Assembly (NCBI RefSeq): GCF_016900875.1
Contig: NZ_JAFEUM010000002.1
Span: forward strand, 434,001-498,000
DNA length: 64,000 nucleotides
Direction of reading: 5' to 3'
Origin: Vibrio ulleungensis
Lineage (GTDB): Bacteria; Pseudomonadota; Gammaproteobacteria; Enterobacterales; Vibrionaceae
Program-made: the position numbers and the translations under genes
The notes under the pieces: model-generated
What the model saw: the letters and a program-made list of their open reading frames with translations, nothing else
What the model was told of the DNA's origin: nothing
The model's database searches: none
Part shown: in pieces, positions 35,769-46,853 of the stretch
Numbering within the stretch: the stretch's first letter is position 1
Layout of the letters: each line of letters opens with the position of its first letter

Positions 35769-36078
35769 AAAAGCTCCTTGCAGGCACCGTCCGCAGTCAA
35801 CAACTGTAAATTAACTGTTATCAATAGTTAAAAATATTGTAAAATTAACTTTGGGCAGTAAAAAATTGGTGTTTTACACCGTAATTATAGCTGAAAACAA
35901 TATTATAGGATTTTCAAATCGATTCAATTTGTTTCTTCAAATATTTTTGCATTGATTCAAATCAATTTGAATTACAACGAGTGCAGAAATTTTAACCAGA
36001 GATGATTTTAATCAATATATCAGGGAGGTTTAGAGAGATCGGTGGCAAAATTTGCGCCGATTTAGTGAAGTTAGGTAA
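35769..36078 (-). promoter_or_regulatory. cydA promoter region with perfect FNR box and AT-rich ArcA-like sequence
   Basis: TTGAT-TCAA-ATCAA at 35952-35965 matches the FNR consensus TTGAT-N4-ATCAA perfectly, about 184 bp upstream of the cydA start. Closer to the gene (35805-35850), on the minus strand, TTAACTATTGATAACAGTTAATTTAC contains GTTAA direct repeats as in ArcA-P sites. Both fit oxygen control of cytochrome bd. Sites assigned by consensus only. Confidence 0.6.
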
Positions 36079-36122
36079 ACGCCGTACAAGGCTACTTGCA
36101 ACAAATAGCCTTGTATTGGCGT
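36079..36122. terminator. Large hairpin between ruvB and the cyd promoter
   Basis: ACGCC-G-TACAAGGCTA / TAGCCTTGTA-TT-GGCGT, a 15-bp stem with a small bulge and an 11-nt loop. No T tract on either strand. Placed 58 bp beyond the ruvB stop; probably a transcript-end structure. Confidence 0.45.
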
Positions 36123-36180
36123 GTGGAGCAACCCCCTTATACGGTTGCCCAACTACTGATTGAATCAGCCGTTAACTGTA

Positions 36181-37191
36181 TTAGTCTGGGATGTCGAACC
36201 CAAAATGTTGATACGCTCTTGGCGTCGCAATTCGACCTCTCGGAGTCCGCTGTAAAAAACCTTGTTGTATTAGATAAGGCTCTAACACATCTTCGATGGT
36301 TTCACGCTCCTCACCAATGGCTGCCGCAAGGTTGTCTAACCCAACAGGTCCTCCCATGAACTTCTCAATAATGGCGAGCATCATTTTACGGTCCATATAG
36401 TCAAACCCTTGAGTATCTACATCAAGCATATTGAGCGCGCTATCGGCAACATCGACGCAGATATTACCGTCTGTTTTGACTTCTGCGTAGTCTCGTACGC
36501 GTCGTAGAAGGCGGTTTGCAATTCGGGGCGTCCCGCGTGCACGGCGGGCAATCTCGAGTGCACCTTCACCTTCAAGGTCGAGCCCTAAACAGTCGGCGCT
36601 GCGTTGGACAATATTTTGTAAATCGGCGGTCTTGTAGTATTCGAGTCGCTGGGTAATACCAAAACGGTCTCTGAGTGGTGACGTTAACGAGCCCGCCCTA
36701 GTTGTCGCCCCAATAAGTGTAAAGGGGGGCAAGTCTATTTTTATCGAGCGCGCTGCTGGGCCTTCGCCGATCATAATATCGAGCTGGTAGTCTTCCATCG
36801 CAGGGTACAAAACTTCTTCGACCATAGGACTAAGCCGATGAATTTCGTCTATGAACAATACATCATTTTCTTCGAGGTTAGTCAGCAGAGCGGCAAGATC
36901 TCCAGCTTTCTCTAAGACGGGTCCTGAAGTGGTACGAATATTCACACCCATTTCATTGGCTACGATATTTGCCAAGGTGGTTTTACCTAGACCCGGAGGA
37001 CCAAAAATCAGTAGATGATCTAACGCTTCACTGCGCATCTGCGCGGCTTTAATAAAAATCTCCATCTGACCGCGAACATGATCTTGTCCTTGATAGTCTG
37101 ACAGTTTTTTTGGTCGGATCGCGCGATCGATCACCTCTTCATCTTTGAATGTTGGGTTATCTGGGGCAATCAGTCGGTCGGCTTCTATCAT
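36181..37191 (-). CDS. ruvB: Holliday junction branch-migration helicase RuvB
   Basis: A 336-aa AAA+ motor with Walker [18 protein letters not shown] (about 62), Walker [14 protein letters not shown] and sensor [18 protein letters not shown]. The C-terminal winged helix ends in [14 protein letters not shown], typical of RuvB. Normal length. Starts 3 bp after ruvA and forms its operon. Confidence 0.97.
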   Translation of the reverse strand: MIEADRLIAPDNPTFKDEEVIDRAIRPKKLSDYQGQDHVRGQMEIFIKAAQMRSEALDHLLIFGPPGLGKTTLANIVANEMGVNIRTTSGPVLEKAGDLAALLTNLEENDVLFIDEIHRLSPMVEEVLYPAMEDYQLDIMIGEGPAARSIKIDLPPFTLIGATTRAGSLTSPLRDRFGITQRLEYYKTADLQNIVQRSADCLGLDLEGEGALEIARRARGTPRIANRLLRRVRDYAEVKTDGNICVDVADSALNMLDVDTQGFDYMDRKMMLAIIEKFMGGPVGLDNLAAAIGEERETIEDVLEPYLIQQGFLQRTPRGRIATPRAYQHFGFDIPD

Positions 37192-37194
37192 TGT

Positions 37195-37809
37195 TTACAC
37201 CATCGATTTTAAGGCTTCGCGAATCAACTGTTCGCTGCTCATGCCCGGTTTGGCCACTTGCGATATGACTTTGGATGCTTGCACAGGTTTGTAGCCCAAC
37301 GCGAGCAATGCGCTAACCGCTTCGTCGTCGGCGCTTACTTGATTGCTTGATACTGAGTCAATTGGCGCAGCATCAGTCGCAGGCGTGAATAAGTCCCCTG
37401 CTCCCCAGCCTTTTAGACGGTCTTTCATCTCTACCACCAAGCGTTCGGCGGTTTTCTTACCCACTCCTGGCAGTTTAACAAGTGTAGAAATATCTTCACG
37501 CTCAACACAAGACACAAATTGACTGGCCGTCATTCCTGACAAAATACCCAACCCAAGTTTTGGCCCAACACCATTTGCTTTAATCACTTCGCGGAACAAA
37601 GCTCGCTCTTTCACGCTATTGAAGCCATACAGCAACTGTGCGTCTTCTCGAACTACAAAATGAGTATAGATGATGGCTTCTTCGCCGAGTTCTGGCAGCT
37701 CATAGAAGCAGCTCATTGGCATCTGCACTTCATAGCCAATGCCGTTAACTTCGATGAGAAGTTCTGGGGGTTGTTTTTCGACTAAAATGCCGCGCAGTCG
37801 TCCAATCAC
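37195..37809 (-). CDS. ruvA: Holliday junction complex subunit RuvA
   Basis: A 204-aa protein starting [28 protein letters not shown], the usual OB-fold start. A tandem HhH region follows ([34 protein letters not shown]), then the C-terminal RuvB-binding domain after an Ala/Ser-rich linker. It tetramerises on four-way junctions. Confidence 0.97.
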   Translation of the reverse strand: MIGRLRGILVEKQPPELLIEVNGIGYEVQMPMSCFYELPELGEEAIIYTHFVVREDAQLLYGFNSVKERALFREVIKANGVGPKLGLGILSGMTASQFVSCVEREDISTLVKLPGVGKKTAERLVVEMKDRLKGWGAGDLFTPATDAAPIDSVSSNQVSADDEAVSALLALGYKPVQASKVISQVAKPGMSSEQLIREALKSMV

Positions 37810-37853
37810 GCTTATCTATCCTAACCTAAAGAATGAGTAGGCTAGAATAATTG

Positions 37854-37877
37854 AGAACTGGATGTTTATCCAGTTCT
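37854..37877. other. Perfect 10-bp hairpin upstream of ruvA
   Basis: AGAACTGGAT-GTTT-ATCCAGTTCT in the ruvC-ruvA gap (192 bp), without T tract. Its purpose is unclear; may end the ruvC transcript or lie in the ruvA leader. Confidence 0.4.
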
Positions 37878-38001
37878 TCACGCACATTTTGAGGTTAAAG
37901 TGACTTACTGCCTAAGTATTGTGCAAAGCTACGTGGCTTATTAATGTCAAATAGCAAGATATCAATACGCCAATACAATTTAGGAGTTGCAGCGAGTGCT
38001 A

Positions 38002-38523
38002 TCAACGATAGCGCCCTTTTCTCGCGCTGCTCGCTTGTCCTGCAAGTGCCACCAGCGTTTTATTGGTATTGGCGTGACAAATTGCGACGCCGAGAGCGTC
38101 GGCAGCGTCAGCCTGTGGTTTTGCGGGCAGTTTAAGCATCTGTTGTACCATGTGCTGAACCTGCGTTTTGTCTGCAGCTCCGGTTCCTACAACTGCTTGC
38201 TTTATCAGCCTTGCCGCGTATTCATACACAGGTAAGTCGGCATTCACGGCCGCAACGATGGCGCTGCCTCGTGCTTGGCCAAGTTTAAGCGCCGAATCCG
38301 CGTTTCGCGACATAAACACTTGCTCTATCGCGAACACCTCTGGCTGAAACTGAGTAATGATTTCACTCACGCCTGCATAGATTTGCTTAAGACGTCCAGG
38401 GAGCTCTTTTTCAGACATTCGTATACAACCACTGCCTAAGTAGTGCAGATGTCTGCCTTGCTGCCTAATGACACCATATCCGGTAATTCGAGAGCCGGGA
38501 TCAATGCCTAAAATAATACTCAC
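38002..38523 (-). CDS. ruvC: Crossover junction endodeoxyribonuclease RuvC
   Basis: A 173-aa RNase H-fold resolvase with the four acidic catalytic residues: Asp7 ([14 protein letters not shown]), Glu in FAIEQVF, and Asp/Asp in [14 protein letters not shown]. Normal length. Upstream of ruvAB in the same direction but with a 192-bp gap, so possibly with its own transcript end. Confidence 0.97.
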   Translation of the reverse strand: MSIILGIDPGSRITGYGVIRQQGRHLHYLGSGCIRMSEKELPGRLKQIYAGVSEIITQFQPEVFAIEQVFMSRNADSALKLGQARGSAIVAAVNADLPVYEYAARLIKQAVVGTGAADKTQVQHMVQQMLKLPAKPQADAADALGVAICHANTNKTLVALAGQASSARKGRYR

Positions 38524-38561
38524 TACGTTGGGTCACTCTAAGGGTTGTTCACTCAATTAAA

Positions 38562-38594
38562 ACAAAAAACTCCCGTCAATGCGGGAGTTTTTGT
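38562..38594 (-). terminator. Intrinsic terminator of aspS
   Basis: AACTCCCG / CGGGAGTT stem with a 6-nt loop, followed on the minus strand by TTTTTTG; 20 bp past the aspS stop. Confidence 0.87.
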
Positions 38595-38613
38595 TGGTTG
38601 CGTTAACGAGCGC

Positions 38614-40392
38614 TTATTCTGCGTCTTTCTTTTGTGCAGCAGTAACCGCTATCGCAAGCTCTTCCAATGCAGCAGGGTTAGCAACACTTGGCGCATCCGT
38701 CAGCAGACAGGCTGCAGCGGTTGTTTTAGGGAATGCGATCACGTCACGGATGTTGTCCGTACCGCACAGCAGCATCACCAAACGATCCAGACCAAACGCA
38801 AGACCTGCGTGAGGTGGCGTGCCGTATTTTAGTGCATCCAACAAGAAGCCAAATTTTTGCTGCTGCTCGTCCGCTTCAATGCCCAAAATATCAAACACTG
38901 TTGCTTGCATTTCAGCATTGTGAATACGAACAGAGCCGCCACCCACTTCATAACCATTCAATACCATGTCGTACGCGTTAGAATTTGCTGCGGCAGGGTT
39001 TGCTTTCAGCTCTTCTGGCGTTACGCCTAATGGAGAGGTAAATGGGTGGTGCATTGCGTGAAGATTACCTTCGTCGTCTTCTTCAAACATTGGGAAGTCC
39101 ACAACCCAAAGCGGTGCCCATTTGCTTTCATCCGTCAGCTCTAGATCTTTACCAACTTTAAGACGAAGCGCGCCCATTGCTTCAGCAACGACATTTGCAG
39201 TATCGGCGCCAAACAAGATGATATCGCCAGTTTGAGCACCCGTGCGCTCCAAAATACCGTTAATGACCGTTTCGTTTAGGAACTTAGCCACTGGTGATTG
39301 AATACCTTCTAGACCTGCGTCCAGATCGTTCACCTTCATCCAAGCTAGGCCCTTAGCGCCGTAAATGTTGACGTACTCTGCATATCCATCGATTTGCTTA
39401 CGCGTCAGTTTCGCACCACCTGGAACGCGAAGAACCGCAACACGGCCTTTCTCATTGTTAGCAGGGCCTGCAAACACTTTAAACTCGACATCTTTTACAA
39501 GATCAGCAACATCAACCAGCTCAAGCGGGTTACGTAAATCAGGCTTGTCTGAGCCAAAACGGCGAATCGCTTCGCTAAATGGCATTACCGGGAACTCACC
39601 AAGATCAACGTTTAGTAGCTCTTGCCACATTTCACGGATCATTTTTTCAGTAAGACCACGAACTTGGTCGGCGCTCATGAAAGAGGTTTCGATATCGATC
39701 TGAGTAAATTCTGGCTGACGATCAGCACGTAAATCTTCATCACGGAAGCATTTTACGATTTGGTAGTAGCGATCAAAACCAGACATCATTAGCAGCTGTT
39801 TAAACAACTGAGGCGACTGTGGCAATGCGTAGAAGCTGCCTTTGTGTACACGACTTGGTACTAGGTAATCACGTGCACCTTCTGGTGTCGCTTTGGTGAG
39901 TACTGGCGTTTCGATGTCTAGGAACGCGTTGTCATCCAAGAAGCGGCGAACAAAGCTTGATGCTTTGGCGCGCAACTTAATGCGATCGCTCATTTCAGGA
40001 CGACGAAGATCGATGTAACGATACTTTAGGCGCTGCTCTTCAGTGTTAGTTTGGTTGAAATCCAGTGGCAATGCTTCGCTGCGGTTGATGATTTCTAAGC
40101 CGCTTGCCAAAATTTCTACTTCGCCTGTTGCCATATCTTTATTGATCTGGCTGTCTGGACGGGCACGAACTTCACCCGTTAGCTTAATGCAGAACTCGTT
40201 ACGAAGTTGACTGGCCAATTCGTAAGCGCCAGTCATATCGGGATCCACTACTACCTGAACAATACCTTCGCGATCTCGCATATCAATGAAGATTAAGCCG
40301 CCTAAATCACGACGACGATTGACCCAACCGCACAACTCTACTGTTTGTCCTGCTAGGGACTTGTTCAGGTGACCACAATAATGGCTACGCAT
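38614..40392 (-). CDS. aspS: Aspartate-tRNA ligase AspS
   Basis: A 592-aa class IIb synthetase of bacterial type. N-terminal OB anticodon domain ([26 protein letters not shown]), class II motifs ([61 protein letters not shown]) and a GAD insertion domain in the middle. Normal length. Transcribed toward ruvC. Confidence 0.97.
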   Translation of the reverse strand: MRSHYCGHLNKSLAGQTVELCGWVNRRRDLGGLIFIDMRDREGIVQVVVDPDMTGAYELASQLRNEFCIKLTGEVRARPDSQINKDMATGEVEILASGLEIINRSEALPLDFNQTNTEEQRLKYRYIDLRRPEMSDRIKLRAKASSFVRRFLDDNAFLDIETPVLTKATPEGARDYLVPSRVHKGSFYALPQSPQLFKQLLMMSGFDRYYQIVKCFRDEDLRADRQPEFTQIDIETSFMSADQVRGLTEKMIREMWQELLNVDLGEFPVMPFSEAIRRFGSDKPDLRNPLELVDVADLVKDVEFKVFAGPANNEKGRVAVLRVPGGAKLTRKQIDGYAEYVNIYGAKGLAWMKVNDLDAGLEGIQSPVAKFLNETVINGILERTGAQTGDIILFGADTANVVAEAMGALRLKVGKDLELTDESKWAPLWVVDFPMFEEDDEGNLHAMHHPFTSPLGVTPEELKANPAAANSNAYDMVLNGYEVGGGSVRIHNAEMQATVFDILGIEADEQQQKFGFLLDALKYGTPPHAGLAFGLDRLVMLLCGTDNIRDVIAFPKTTAAACLLTDAPSVANPAALEELAIAVTAAQKKDAE

Positions 40393-40578
40393 AGTGAATT
40401 CCCATTCTCAATTAGTGAAAAAAAACACTGCCAAATAACTGGCAGAAGAATGGTCTTTATACGCAAAAATGGAAAGAAAATCGACTAACTTAAATAGTTT
40501 TTATAGGGAAAACGCGTTTTCGTATACAAAAGCAGCGAAATGCAGAAAATCATGCATATTCGATTAGCTAGGTGGCGC

Positions 40579-41298
40579 TTAAACGCCGTGATACATTTTG
40601 CCCATCAACACAAAAATACCGGCACAAGCGAGATAGGGTGCTACATATTCAACCACCTTCCAAAAGCCTGGAAAGGTATTTTCTGCTGCTTTAGGTTGTT
40701 TTTGCTTTGTCTCAATGATTGTCACATCTGAAGCGTCTAAGTGAAGAGGTTCTTCTTCTGTCACTTGAGTCATTTTGGTAGCTTGGTAAGAAAAGTCATG
40801 GATCTCTTCATAGAGCTCTCCATAGCAGAAGTGCTCTTTTAACTTCGAGAGGGTGATTGTACGACCATTGAGCTTAAAGGTTACTTTGTTGCCGTTGGCG
40901 ACATCCACTATTTTAGTCACACGATCATTATCAATGACTTTTTCTGTGCTCCAAGAGCGATCAGATTTATCGCGCTGAGGTAAATGTTCAGCGATGACTT
41001 CTGTACGTAGCGCGCCGCACAACTGATTAAGTTCAACTTGGTATACTGTGAGCTCGGGCAACGGTTTTGCAAAGAAAACTCGCAAAGCATCTAATGAGAC
41101 TCGGCGTCCATTAAGGTAGTAGTTAGTTATGTACCCTTGACGATGCGGTCGACGGCGACGCGTCACGACATTCCCCATCACCACAATGCGATTATAAGGA
41201 CTTGCGACAAAGTCTTCGAGAAAAACTTGATTGCGTGTAAGTACCGCGTCGGAGTGGCCAGAAATGGTATGGTTTTCAGATGATGTAATTTCTGTCAT
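40579..41298 (-). CDS. Hypothetical membrane-anchored protein
   Basis: A 239-aa protein, mostly soluble, with a C-terminal membrane segment (VVEYVAPYLACAGIFVLMG) that would tail-anchor it. Two weakly similar blocks (YITNYYLNGRRVSLDALRVFFAKPLPEL and NKVTFKLNGRTITLSKLKEHFCYGEL) suggest an internal duplication of a small NGR-x-x-SLDALR/TLSKLKE unit. The ATG at 41298 is chosen; a TTG seven codons earlier is possible. No family recognised. It sits between aspS and the divergent cmoA. Confidence 0.7.
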   Translation of the reverse strand: MTEITSSENHTISGHSDAVLTRNQVFLEDFVASPYNRIVVMGNVVTRRRRPHRQGYITNYYLNGRRVSLDALRVFFAKPLPELTVYQVELNQLCGALRTEVIAEHLPQRDKSDRSWSTEKVIDNDRVTKIVDVANGNKVTFKLNGRTITLSKLKEHFCYGELYEEIHDFSYQATKMTQVTEEEPLHLDASDVTIIETKQKQPKAAENTFPGFWKVVEYVAPYLACAGIFVLMGKMYHGV

Positions 41299-41495
41299 GG
41301 ACACAACCGCGAATAGCAAACCTAAAGATTGAGATGATTAACTGAGTTGTCGGTCCGTGACAATTTGCTTCCTTAGCTCAATCATTCTAGCCATATAAAA
41401 AAAGGTAACCAACCATAAAAATTAATCAATATTAAGCACTTGATTAAAATAGGGGGCCTTTAGGTTAATTTATAAGCGAACCAATGTGACAATGA

Positions 41496-42272
<777 letters not shown>

Positions 42273-42337
42273 AAACATACCTGTACTAAGTAGCGCTAGA
42301 TAAACGCTTCATTTTTTGCGTTTCCAGTAGATGCAAA

Positions 42338-42363
42338 AAAGCTTCGCCAAGGCGAAGCTTTTT
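42338..42363. terminator. Bidirectional terminator between cmoA and torA
   Basis: An 11-bp stem AAAGCTTCGCC / GGCGAAGCTTT with a 2-nt loop, A-rich before and T-rich after. Serves both convergent genes. Confidence 0.87.
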
Positions 42364-42381
42364 CCGTTTTGTCCCTAGAGT

Positions 42382-44841
42382 TTACGATACTTCTATCGGC
42401 CCACCAAAGCTTGTGACCGGTGGCGCTTCACCCTTGAACTTCTCAAACTGCACCAAACAGGTGTTTGCCGATGTTGCTTGTGCCAGCTCAGACGACGGGA
42501 TGTCTTGGGTCAGCGTATTGGGATCGCCGTAAGTATCCAGCGCCCCTATTTTCTCGTTCACAGGTCCATACCATGCGCCTTCTTCAATTCGTACTACACC
42601 AGGTGCGTAACCTTCATCTAACACGGCGCCCGCGAGTAATTGTCCACGGTCATTAAACACTCGGACTAGATCGCCATCTTTAATCCCTTTCGATTTTGCA
42701 TCGCTTGGGTTGATGTAAATAGGCTCACGTCCTTGGACTGCATAGGTTGCACGATACTCTTCTGATTCACACATTTGTGAGTGCAGGCGCTTGTCTGGGT
42801 GACAAGACTGAAGCCAAAATGGGAACTTGTCGGAGCCAGGACCACCATGAGAGCGCTCTGATTTTTCAAACCACATAGGGTGTTCTTGGCAATGTTCGTA
42901 TCCAAATCGTCCAATTTTACGACTGCTTATCTCGATAAAGCCTGATGGTGTGCCCAGCGCGTTAATTTCAGGATCTTCTCGGAACGCTGCATGGCGCGTC
43001 CACGGTTTGCCTTTTCCAAAGTCTAAGTGCCCTTTCTCCCAAAACTCTTCAAACTCGGGCATATCAAAGTTTGGGTTGCCTGCTTTACAGTCGTCATAGA
43101 GTGATTTAACCCACTCCATTTCACCCATTCCACGTGTGTAGTCCTTATCGCGACCCCAGCGTTTTGTAAGCTCAGTCATTATCTCGAAATCCGTTTTCGA
43201 CTGAAACAATGGGTCCACAAGCTTGTGCATGGCAATGAGTCCGCGGCCAGAGTAAGCACCGTATCCATCAATATCGTTACGTTCAAACTGCGTACACGCA
43301 GGCAATACGATATCAGCGTGACGACAGGTCGCTGTCCAAGCGAAATCGATGGCGACAACGGTTTGCAGTTTCTTAAATGCTTCACGCATGCGGTTTCTGT
43401 CTTGGTGGTGGTGCCAAGGGTTGTTGCCGCTGAAAACCATCATCTTGATATCGGGTAACGTGACTTTAGAACCATTGGATTGGATCTGCTTTCCTGGCTC
43501 CAGCAACGAATCGACCCATCGAGCAACAGGTATGACGCTGCTGTATCGGTCAAAGTTTTTATTGGTATGCTTAGGCTCTTGCCCAGTATCGATGTTTAGT
43601 GGAAAGGCACCTGGCGCGCCAAAACCCGTTGAAGATACCCCAATCCCTGAATAGTGGTGGCCGTAAGAGACGCCGCCTCCTGGAAGACCAATTTGACCAA
43701 CCATCGCGGCAATAACGGCGCCCATCCAATAGGGCTGTTCGCCGTGCTCTTGTCTTTGAATACACCAACCAAACAGTAACTGAGTACGCCCATTAACCAA
43801 CATGCGAGCAAAATCGCGAATTTTATCTGGCGCGACACCGCAGATCTCCGACGCCCACTCTGGCGTTTTCTCCACTTTATCTTTGGTTTCACCCATAAGA
43901 TAAGGCACAAACGCGTCAAAGCCTAAGCAGTAGGTTTCTATAAACTCTTTGTCGTGCAGATCCTCTGTATACAAAGTATGCGCAATGGCCAGCATAAATG
44001 ACACATCAGTTTGCGGGTTCACATACAAGTGCTCGTTCTCAAGGAAGCGTTGAGTTTTATTTTTAACGGGATCAACTGAAATAACGTTGATCTTTTTCTC
44101 TGCCACTTTTTGTTTTAGTTGCTCTAAATACTCAAAACTTTCGTGCGTTTCACAGGTCCAGCCTACTTGTAGATTTTTAACCGGATCGTTTGCCCAAATG
44201 ATGATGTTGTCACTGTTCTCTAGGATCAACTCCCACGAAGTACCTTGTGCATAAACCTCCGTAGAGCCTAGTACATAAGGCAAAATCGTCTGCCCTGCGC
44301 CGGTTGAATAATCGCCAACTTTTTTGACAGAATACCCGTGTAGGCCAACAGCTCGTTGCATATGGTTATTACAGCTGTGGAACTGACCGGTTTGACGCCA
44401 ACCTGTTTGTCCAGCATGCAGCGCCCAAGGGCCATAGTCTTTTTGAACCCTTTCTAGCTCTCTGTAAAATAGGTCTAACGCCTCATCCCAGGTGACGCGC
44501 ACAAAACGATTGTTCCCGCGACTGTCCGCGGCGTATTTGTGCTTTTTAAGCCAGTCTAAACGCACCATCGGATAACGAATGCGCGAAGGGCTGTAAATTA
44601 TGCCTTTAATACCATTGAGCATGTCTGTTGGGTGCTTATCCAACTCTAATGGTTTAATTTCTTGTACTTTACCGGCCCAAACACGGGCACGAAATGCACC
44701 CCAGTGAGATCCTGACGTTTTCCATACGCCGTCGGTTACGCTAGTCTCGGCTAACGCAGACCCAATTAAACTTGGGCCAATCAGCGTGGCGGCACTGGTT
44801 GTTGCTACACCTTTCAGAAAGCTTCTTCTACTTAGTGACAT
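42382..44841 (-). CDS. torA: Trimethylamine-N-oxide reductase TorA
   Basis: An 819-aa periplasmic molybdoenzyme of the DMSO reductase family. Twin-arginine signal ([19 protein letters not shown]) with cleavage near [29 protein letters not shown] and [18 protein letters not shown] are typical bis-MGD-binding blocks. Reduces TMAO during anaerobic growth, receiving electrons from TorC. GGGAGT precedes the ATG. Last gene of torECA. Confidence 0.95.
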   Translation of the reverse strand: MSLSRRSFLKGVATTSAATLIGPSLIGSALAETSVTDGVWKTSGSHWGAFRARVWAGKVQEIKPLELDKHPTDMLNGIKGIIYSPSRIRYPMVRLDWLKKHKYAADSRGNNRFVRVTWDEALDLFYRELERVQKDYGPWALHAGQTGWRQTGQFHSCNNHMQRAVGLHGYSVKKVGDYSTGAGQTILPYVLGSTEVYAQGTSWELILENSDNIIIWANDPVKNLQVGWTCETHESFEYLEQLKQKVAEKKINVISVDPVKNKTQRFLENEHLYVNPQTDVSFMLAIAHTLYTEDLHDKEFIETYCLGFDAFVPYLMGETKDKVEKTPEWASEICGVAPDKIRDFARMLVNGRTQLLFGWCIQRQEHGEQPYWMGAVIAAMVGQIGLPGGGVSYGHHYSGIGVSSTGFGAPGAFPLNIDTGQEPKHTNKNFDRYSSVIPVARWVDSLLEPGKQIQSNGSKVTLPDIKMMVFSGNNPWHHHQDRNRMREAFKKLQTVVAIDFAWTATCRHADIVLPACTQFERNDIDGYGAYSGRGLIAMHKLVDPLFQSKTDFEIMTELTKRWGRDKDYTRGMGEMEWVKSLYDDCKAGNPNFDMPEFEEFWEKGHLDFGKGKPWTRHAAFREDPEINALGTPSGFIEISSRKIGRFGYEHCQEHPMWFEKSERSHGGPGSDKFPFWLQSCHPDKRLHSQMCESEEYRATYAVQGREPIYINPSDAKSKGIKDGDLVRVFNDRGQLLAGAVLDEGYAPGVVRIEEGAWYGPVNEKIGALDTYGDPNTLTQDIPSSELAQATSANTCLVQFEKFKGEAPPVTSFGGPIEVS

Positions 44842-44861
44842 CGTTTTACTCCCATCAAGAT

Positions 44862-46046
44862 CTAGTGGTGGTCATCTGAAAAGTCAGATGAATGTTTCTG
44901 AAGGTATTTCAGTACCAATGCTTCGGTATCGGTATCAAAATTCACGAATGCGGACATACCATTAAACATCCCTGGCCAACTGTTAGTGCTAAAGTGCGCG
45001 GGTGCAGGTTGGGTGTGACAGGTTGAGCAGTTGGTTTTGTAAGATTCGCCAGCTCGGTCCCAAATAGGTTGATAGCCTTCTATTAGCGCTTCTGCTTTTA
45101 GGTACACTGTCGCGGTCACGCGCTGCCAAGGAAGACCCGTTAGATCATCTTCTTTTTCCTCGAAGCCTTCAACAATTTGATCGTTTTCAGCAGATTCTTT
45201 AAGCAAAGAACCGACGGCAATGTTCATACCAAAATCTTCTTGGAATACTCGTCCAAAGCCTTTTAGTTTACGCCACCCTGCTAGTTCAATTTTCAGTGAA
45301 TCACCATCCACTTCCAATACTTTGACTTCGGATGCTGGGTTGAGCAGCCCCGCTTCCTTAGTAAGACCCGCGTCTTCATACATTGGAACATGGCGCACCG
45401 ATACATAGCTGTTTCCGGCACTGTAAGAGGTGGCACTTGCAATTTGTTCTAGCTCACCCACGATCCCGCTCGCAGCTTCCATGTTTGCTGGCAACTTGTG
45501 AGCAATGCCTTTATGACAATCTACACAACTTTGATCGCGCTCAGCGGCACTTTTCATTTGTAAGCGGGCTGTTGGCCTCATTGACTCAAAGTCCATTGAG
45601 TCGTAGTTGTGACAGTTTTTACACTCTAACGATCCGTTCGAAGAGAATCGGTCCCATTCGTGCATTGCGAGGTCTAATCGTCGTGCTTCAAATTTTTCAG
45701 GGGTATCAAGATCACCGAAAATTTGCGCAAATACTTCTTTAGATGCTTGGATTTTACGGGCCACTTTTGCAGTCCATTCATGAGGGACGTGGCAGTCGGG
45801 ACAAGTAGCGCGTACACCGGAGGTATTTTTCCAGTGTGGTGTGTGCTGCAATTCTTGGTACACATTGTCTCGCATGGTATGACAACTTACACAAAACTTT
45901 TCGGTATTGCTGAGTTCCATTGCGGTGTTAAACCCACCCCAGAACAGCACCCCAGCGATAAAGCCACCAAGCGTTAGCACGCCTAAGCTAATATGCACTG
46001 CTGGGCGTCTCATAGTTGCCCAAAGTTTCTTAATAAGAGCTAGCAT
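44862..46046 (-). CDS. torC: Pentahaem c-type cytochrome TorC
   Basis: A 394-aa protein with one N-terminal membrane anchor ([23 protein letters not shown]). Five CxxCH haem sites (CVSCH, CPDCH, CKNCH, CVDCH, CSTCH) are present: four in the NapC/NirT-type N-terminal part and one in the C-terminal domain, as in TorC. Passes quinol electrons to TorA. 20 bp before torA. Confidence 0.95.
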   Translation of the reverse strand: MLALIKKLWATMRRPAVHISLGVLTLGGFIAGVLFWGGFNTAMELSNTEKFCVSCHTMRDNVYQELQHTPHWKNTSGVRATCPDCHVPHEWTAKVARKIQASKEVFAQIFGDLDTPEKFEARRLDLAMHEWDRFSSNGSLECKNCHNYDSMDFESMRPTARLQMKSAAERDQSCVDCHKGIAHKLPANMEAASGIVGELEQIASATSYSAGNSYVSVRHVPMYEDAGLTKEAGLLNPASEVKVLEVDGDSLKIELAGWRKLKGFGRVFQEDFGMNIAVGSLLKESAENDQIVEGFEEKEDDLTGLPWQRVTATVYLKAEALIEGYQPIWDRAGESYKTNCSTCHTQPAPAHFSTNSWPGMFNGMSAFVNFDTDTEALVLKYLQKHSSDFSDDHH

Positions 46047-46119
46047 AGTATTTCGATCTCACATCAATATGGTTGTACGCTGGCAAGACATCCAACGTGT
46101 TGAAGTTAAAAACTGACAT

Positions 46120-46305
46120 TTACCCCAGAGGGCCGTGCGCCCCTGGTGGACCGTAAACAAAAACTTGCAGCATCCAAATTACAAAGCCGTAGCCGCCAAC
46201 GAGGACAACGCTAAGTATTGGAAACAGGACAACGGCGATAAAAAAGAAAGCCCGCCATTCTAATGACTTTGTCTCGGCTGGAGAGACGTGCTCAGATTTG
46301 CTCAT
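46120..46305 (-). CDS. torE: TorE/NapE-like small membrane protein
   Basis: A 61-aa single-span protein. KSLEWRAFFFIAVVLFPILSVVLVGGYGFVIWMLQVFVYGPPGAHG is the typical NapE/TorE pattern. Leads the torECA operon. Role in TMAO respiration is not well established. Confidence 0.9.
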   Translation of the reverse strand: MSKSEHVSPAETKSLEWRAFFFIAVVLFPILSVVLVGGYGFVIWMLQVFVYGPPGAHGPLG

Positions 46306-46607
46306 AGCTTGCTGTAACCTACAGTTAGAGTGTGTAACAAAACGTAAAGTGTAATTTTAGTTTATGCTGTCAAAAAGACGAAACAAAATGTGGCACATTC
46401 TTTCCACATGGATGTTTTGTAACCCATTTAATCTGTTTACAGTTAATCTAAACGTGGAAATAATTTTCCATTGAGCAACTTATCCACAATTTATGTGGAT
46501 AACCGTTTTCATAAGTTTGTATTAGTGAGTTATTGTGACTCGCTCCACTGATTTCAGACCAATAAAACAGTACTGTCAGCGAAGTATTTACAAAAAGGAA
46601 AACCACT
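46306..46607. promoter_or_regulatory. tor/TIGR02647 divergent region with paired DnaA boxes
   Basis: Contains two perfect consensus DnaA boxes in inverted orientation, TTATCCACA at 46480-46488 and TGTGGATAA at 46494-46502, with a 5-bp spacer. Nearby are other inverted repeats, ATGTGG/CCACAT (about 46388-46410) and TGGAAA/TTTTCCA (46454-46470). No TorR box of E. coli type was seen. The boxes may be a coincidental palindrome for another regulator, since half of any TTATCCACA inverted pair is itself a 23-bp palindrome. Confidence 0.6.
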
Positions 46608-46847
46608 ATGAAATATACACCTGAGCATTTAGCAGAGCTTAATCTACTGCGCCAATTTGACGTAAGCAGCGCTGCCACAGGGATTAAAGTGCATTCAGAC
46701 GCTGCACAAGAGTTGCAAAGCGCCGCAAAAAGCCTTTTTGAGAAAGGGCTATGTACCCAAATTGATGGTGGTTACTTGACCGACGAAGGGATCGAAGTTG
46801 CAGAACATGCTGATAAAGTATTGCGCGTGCTGAGTACAAAAATCTAA
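46608..46847 (+). CDS. TIGR02647 family small protein
   Basis: A 79-aa helical protein, with YTPEHLAELNLLRQFDVSSAATGIKVHSDAA and GLCTQIDGGYLTDEGIEVAEHADKVLRVL, the pattern of TIGR02647. Function unknown. AAAAGGAAAA precedes the ATG. Six bases ahead of the epimerase-like gene, so probably co-transcribed. Confidence 0.8.
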   Translation: MKYTPEHLAELNLLRQFDVSSAATGIKVHSDAAQELQSAAKSLFEKGLCTQIDGGYLTDEGIEVAEHADKVLRVLSTKI

Positions 46848-46853
46848 AGATCT

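Noticed and set aside
36096..36359. An 87-aa frame facing ruvB
   Set aside because: It lies mostly antisense to the conserved RuvB C-terminus and starts inside a hairpin.
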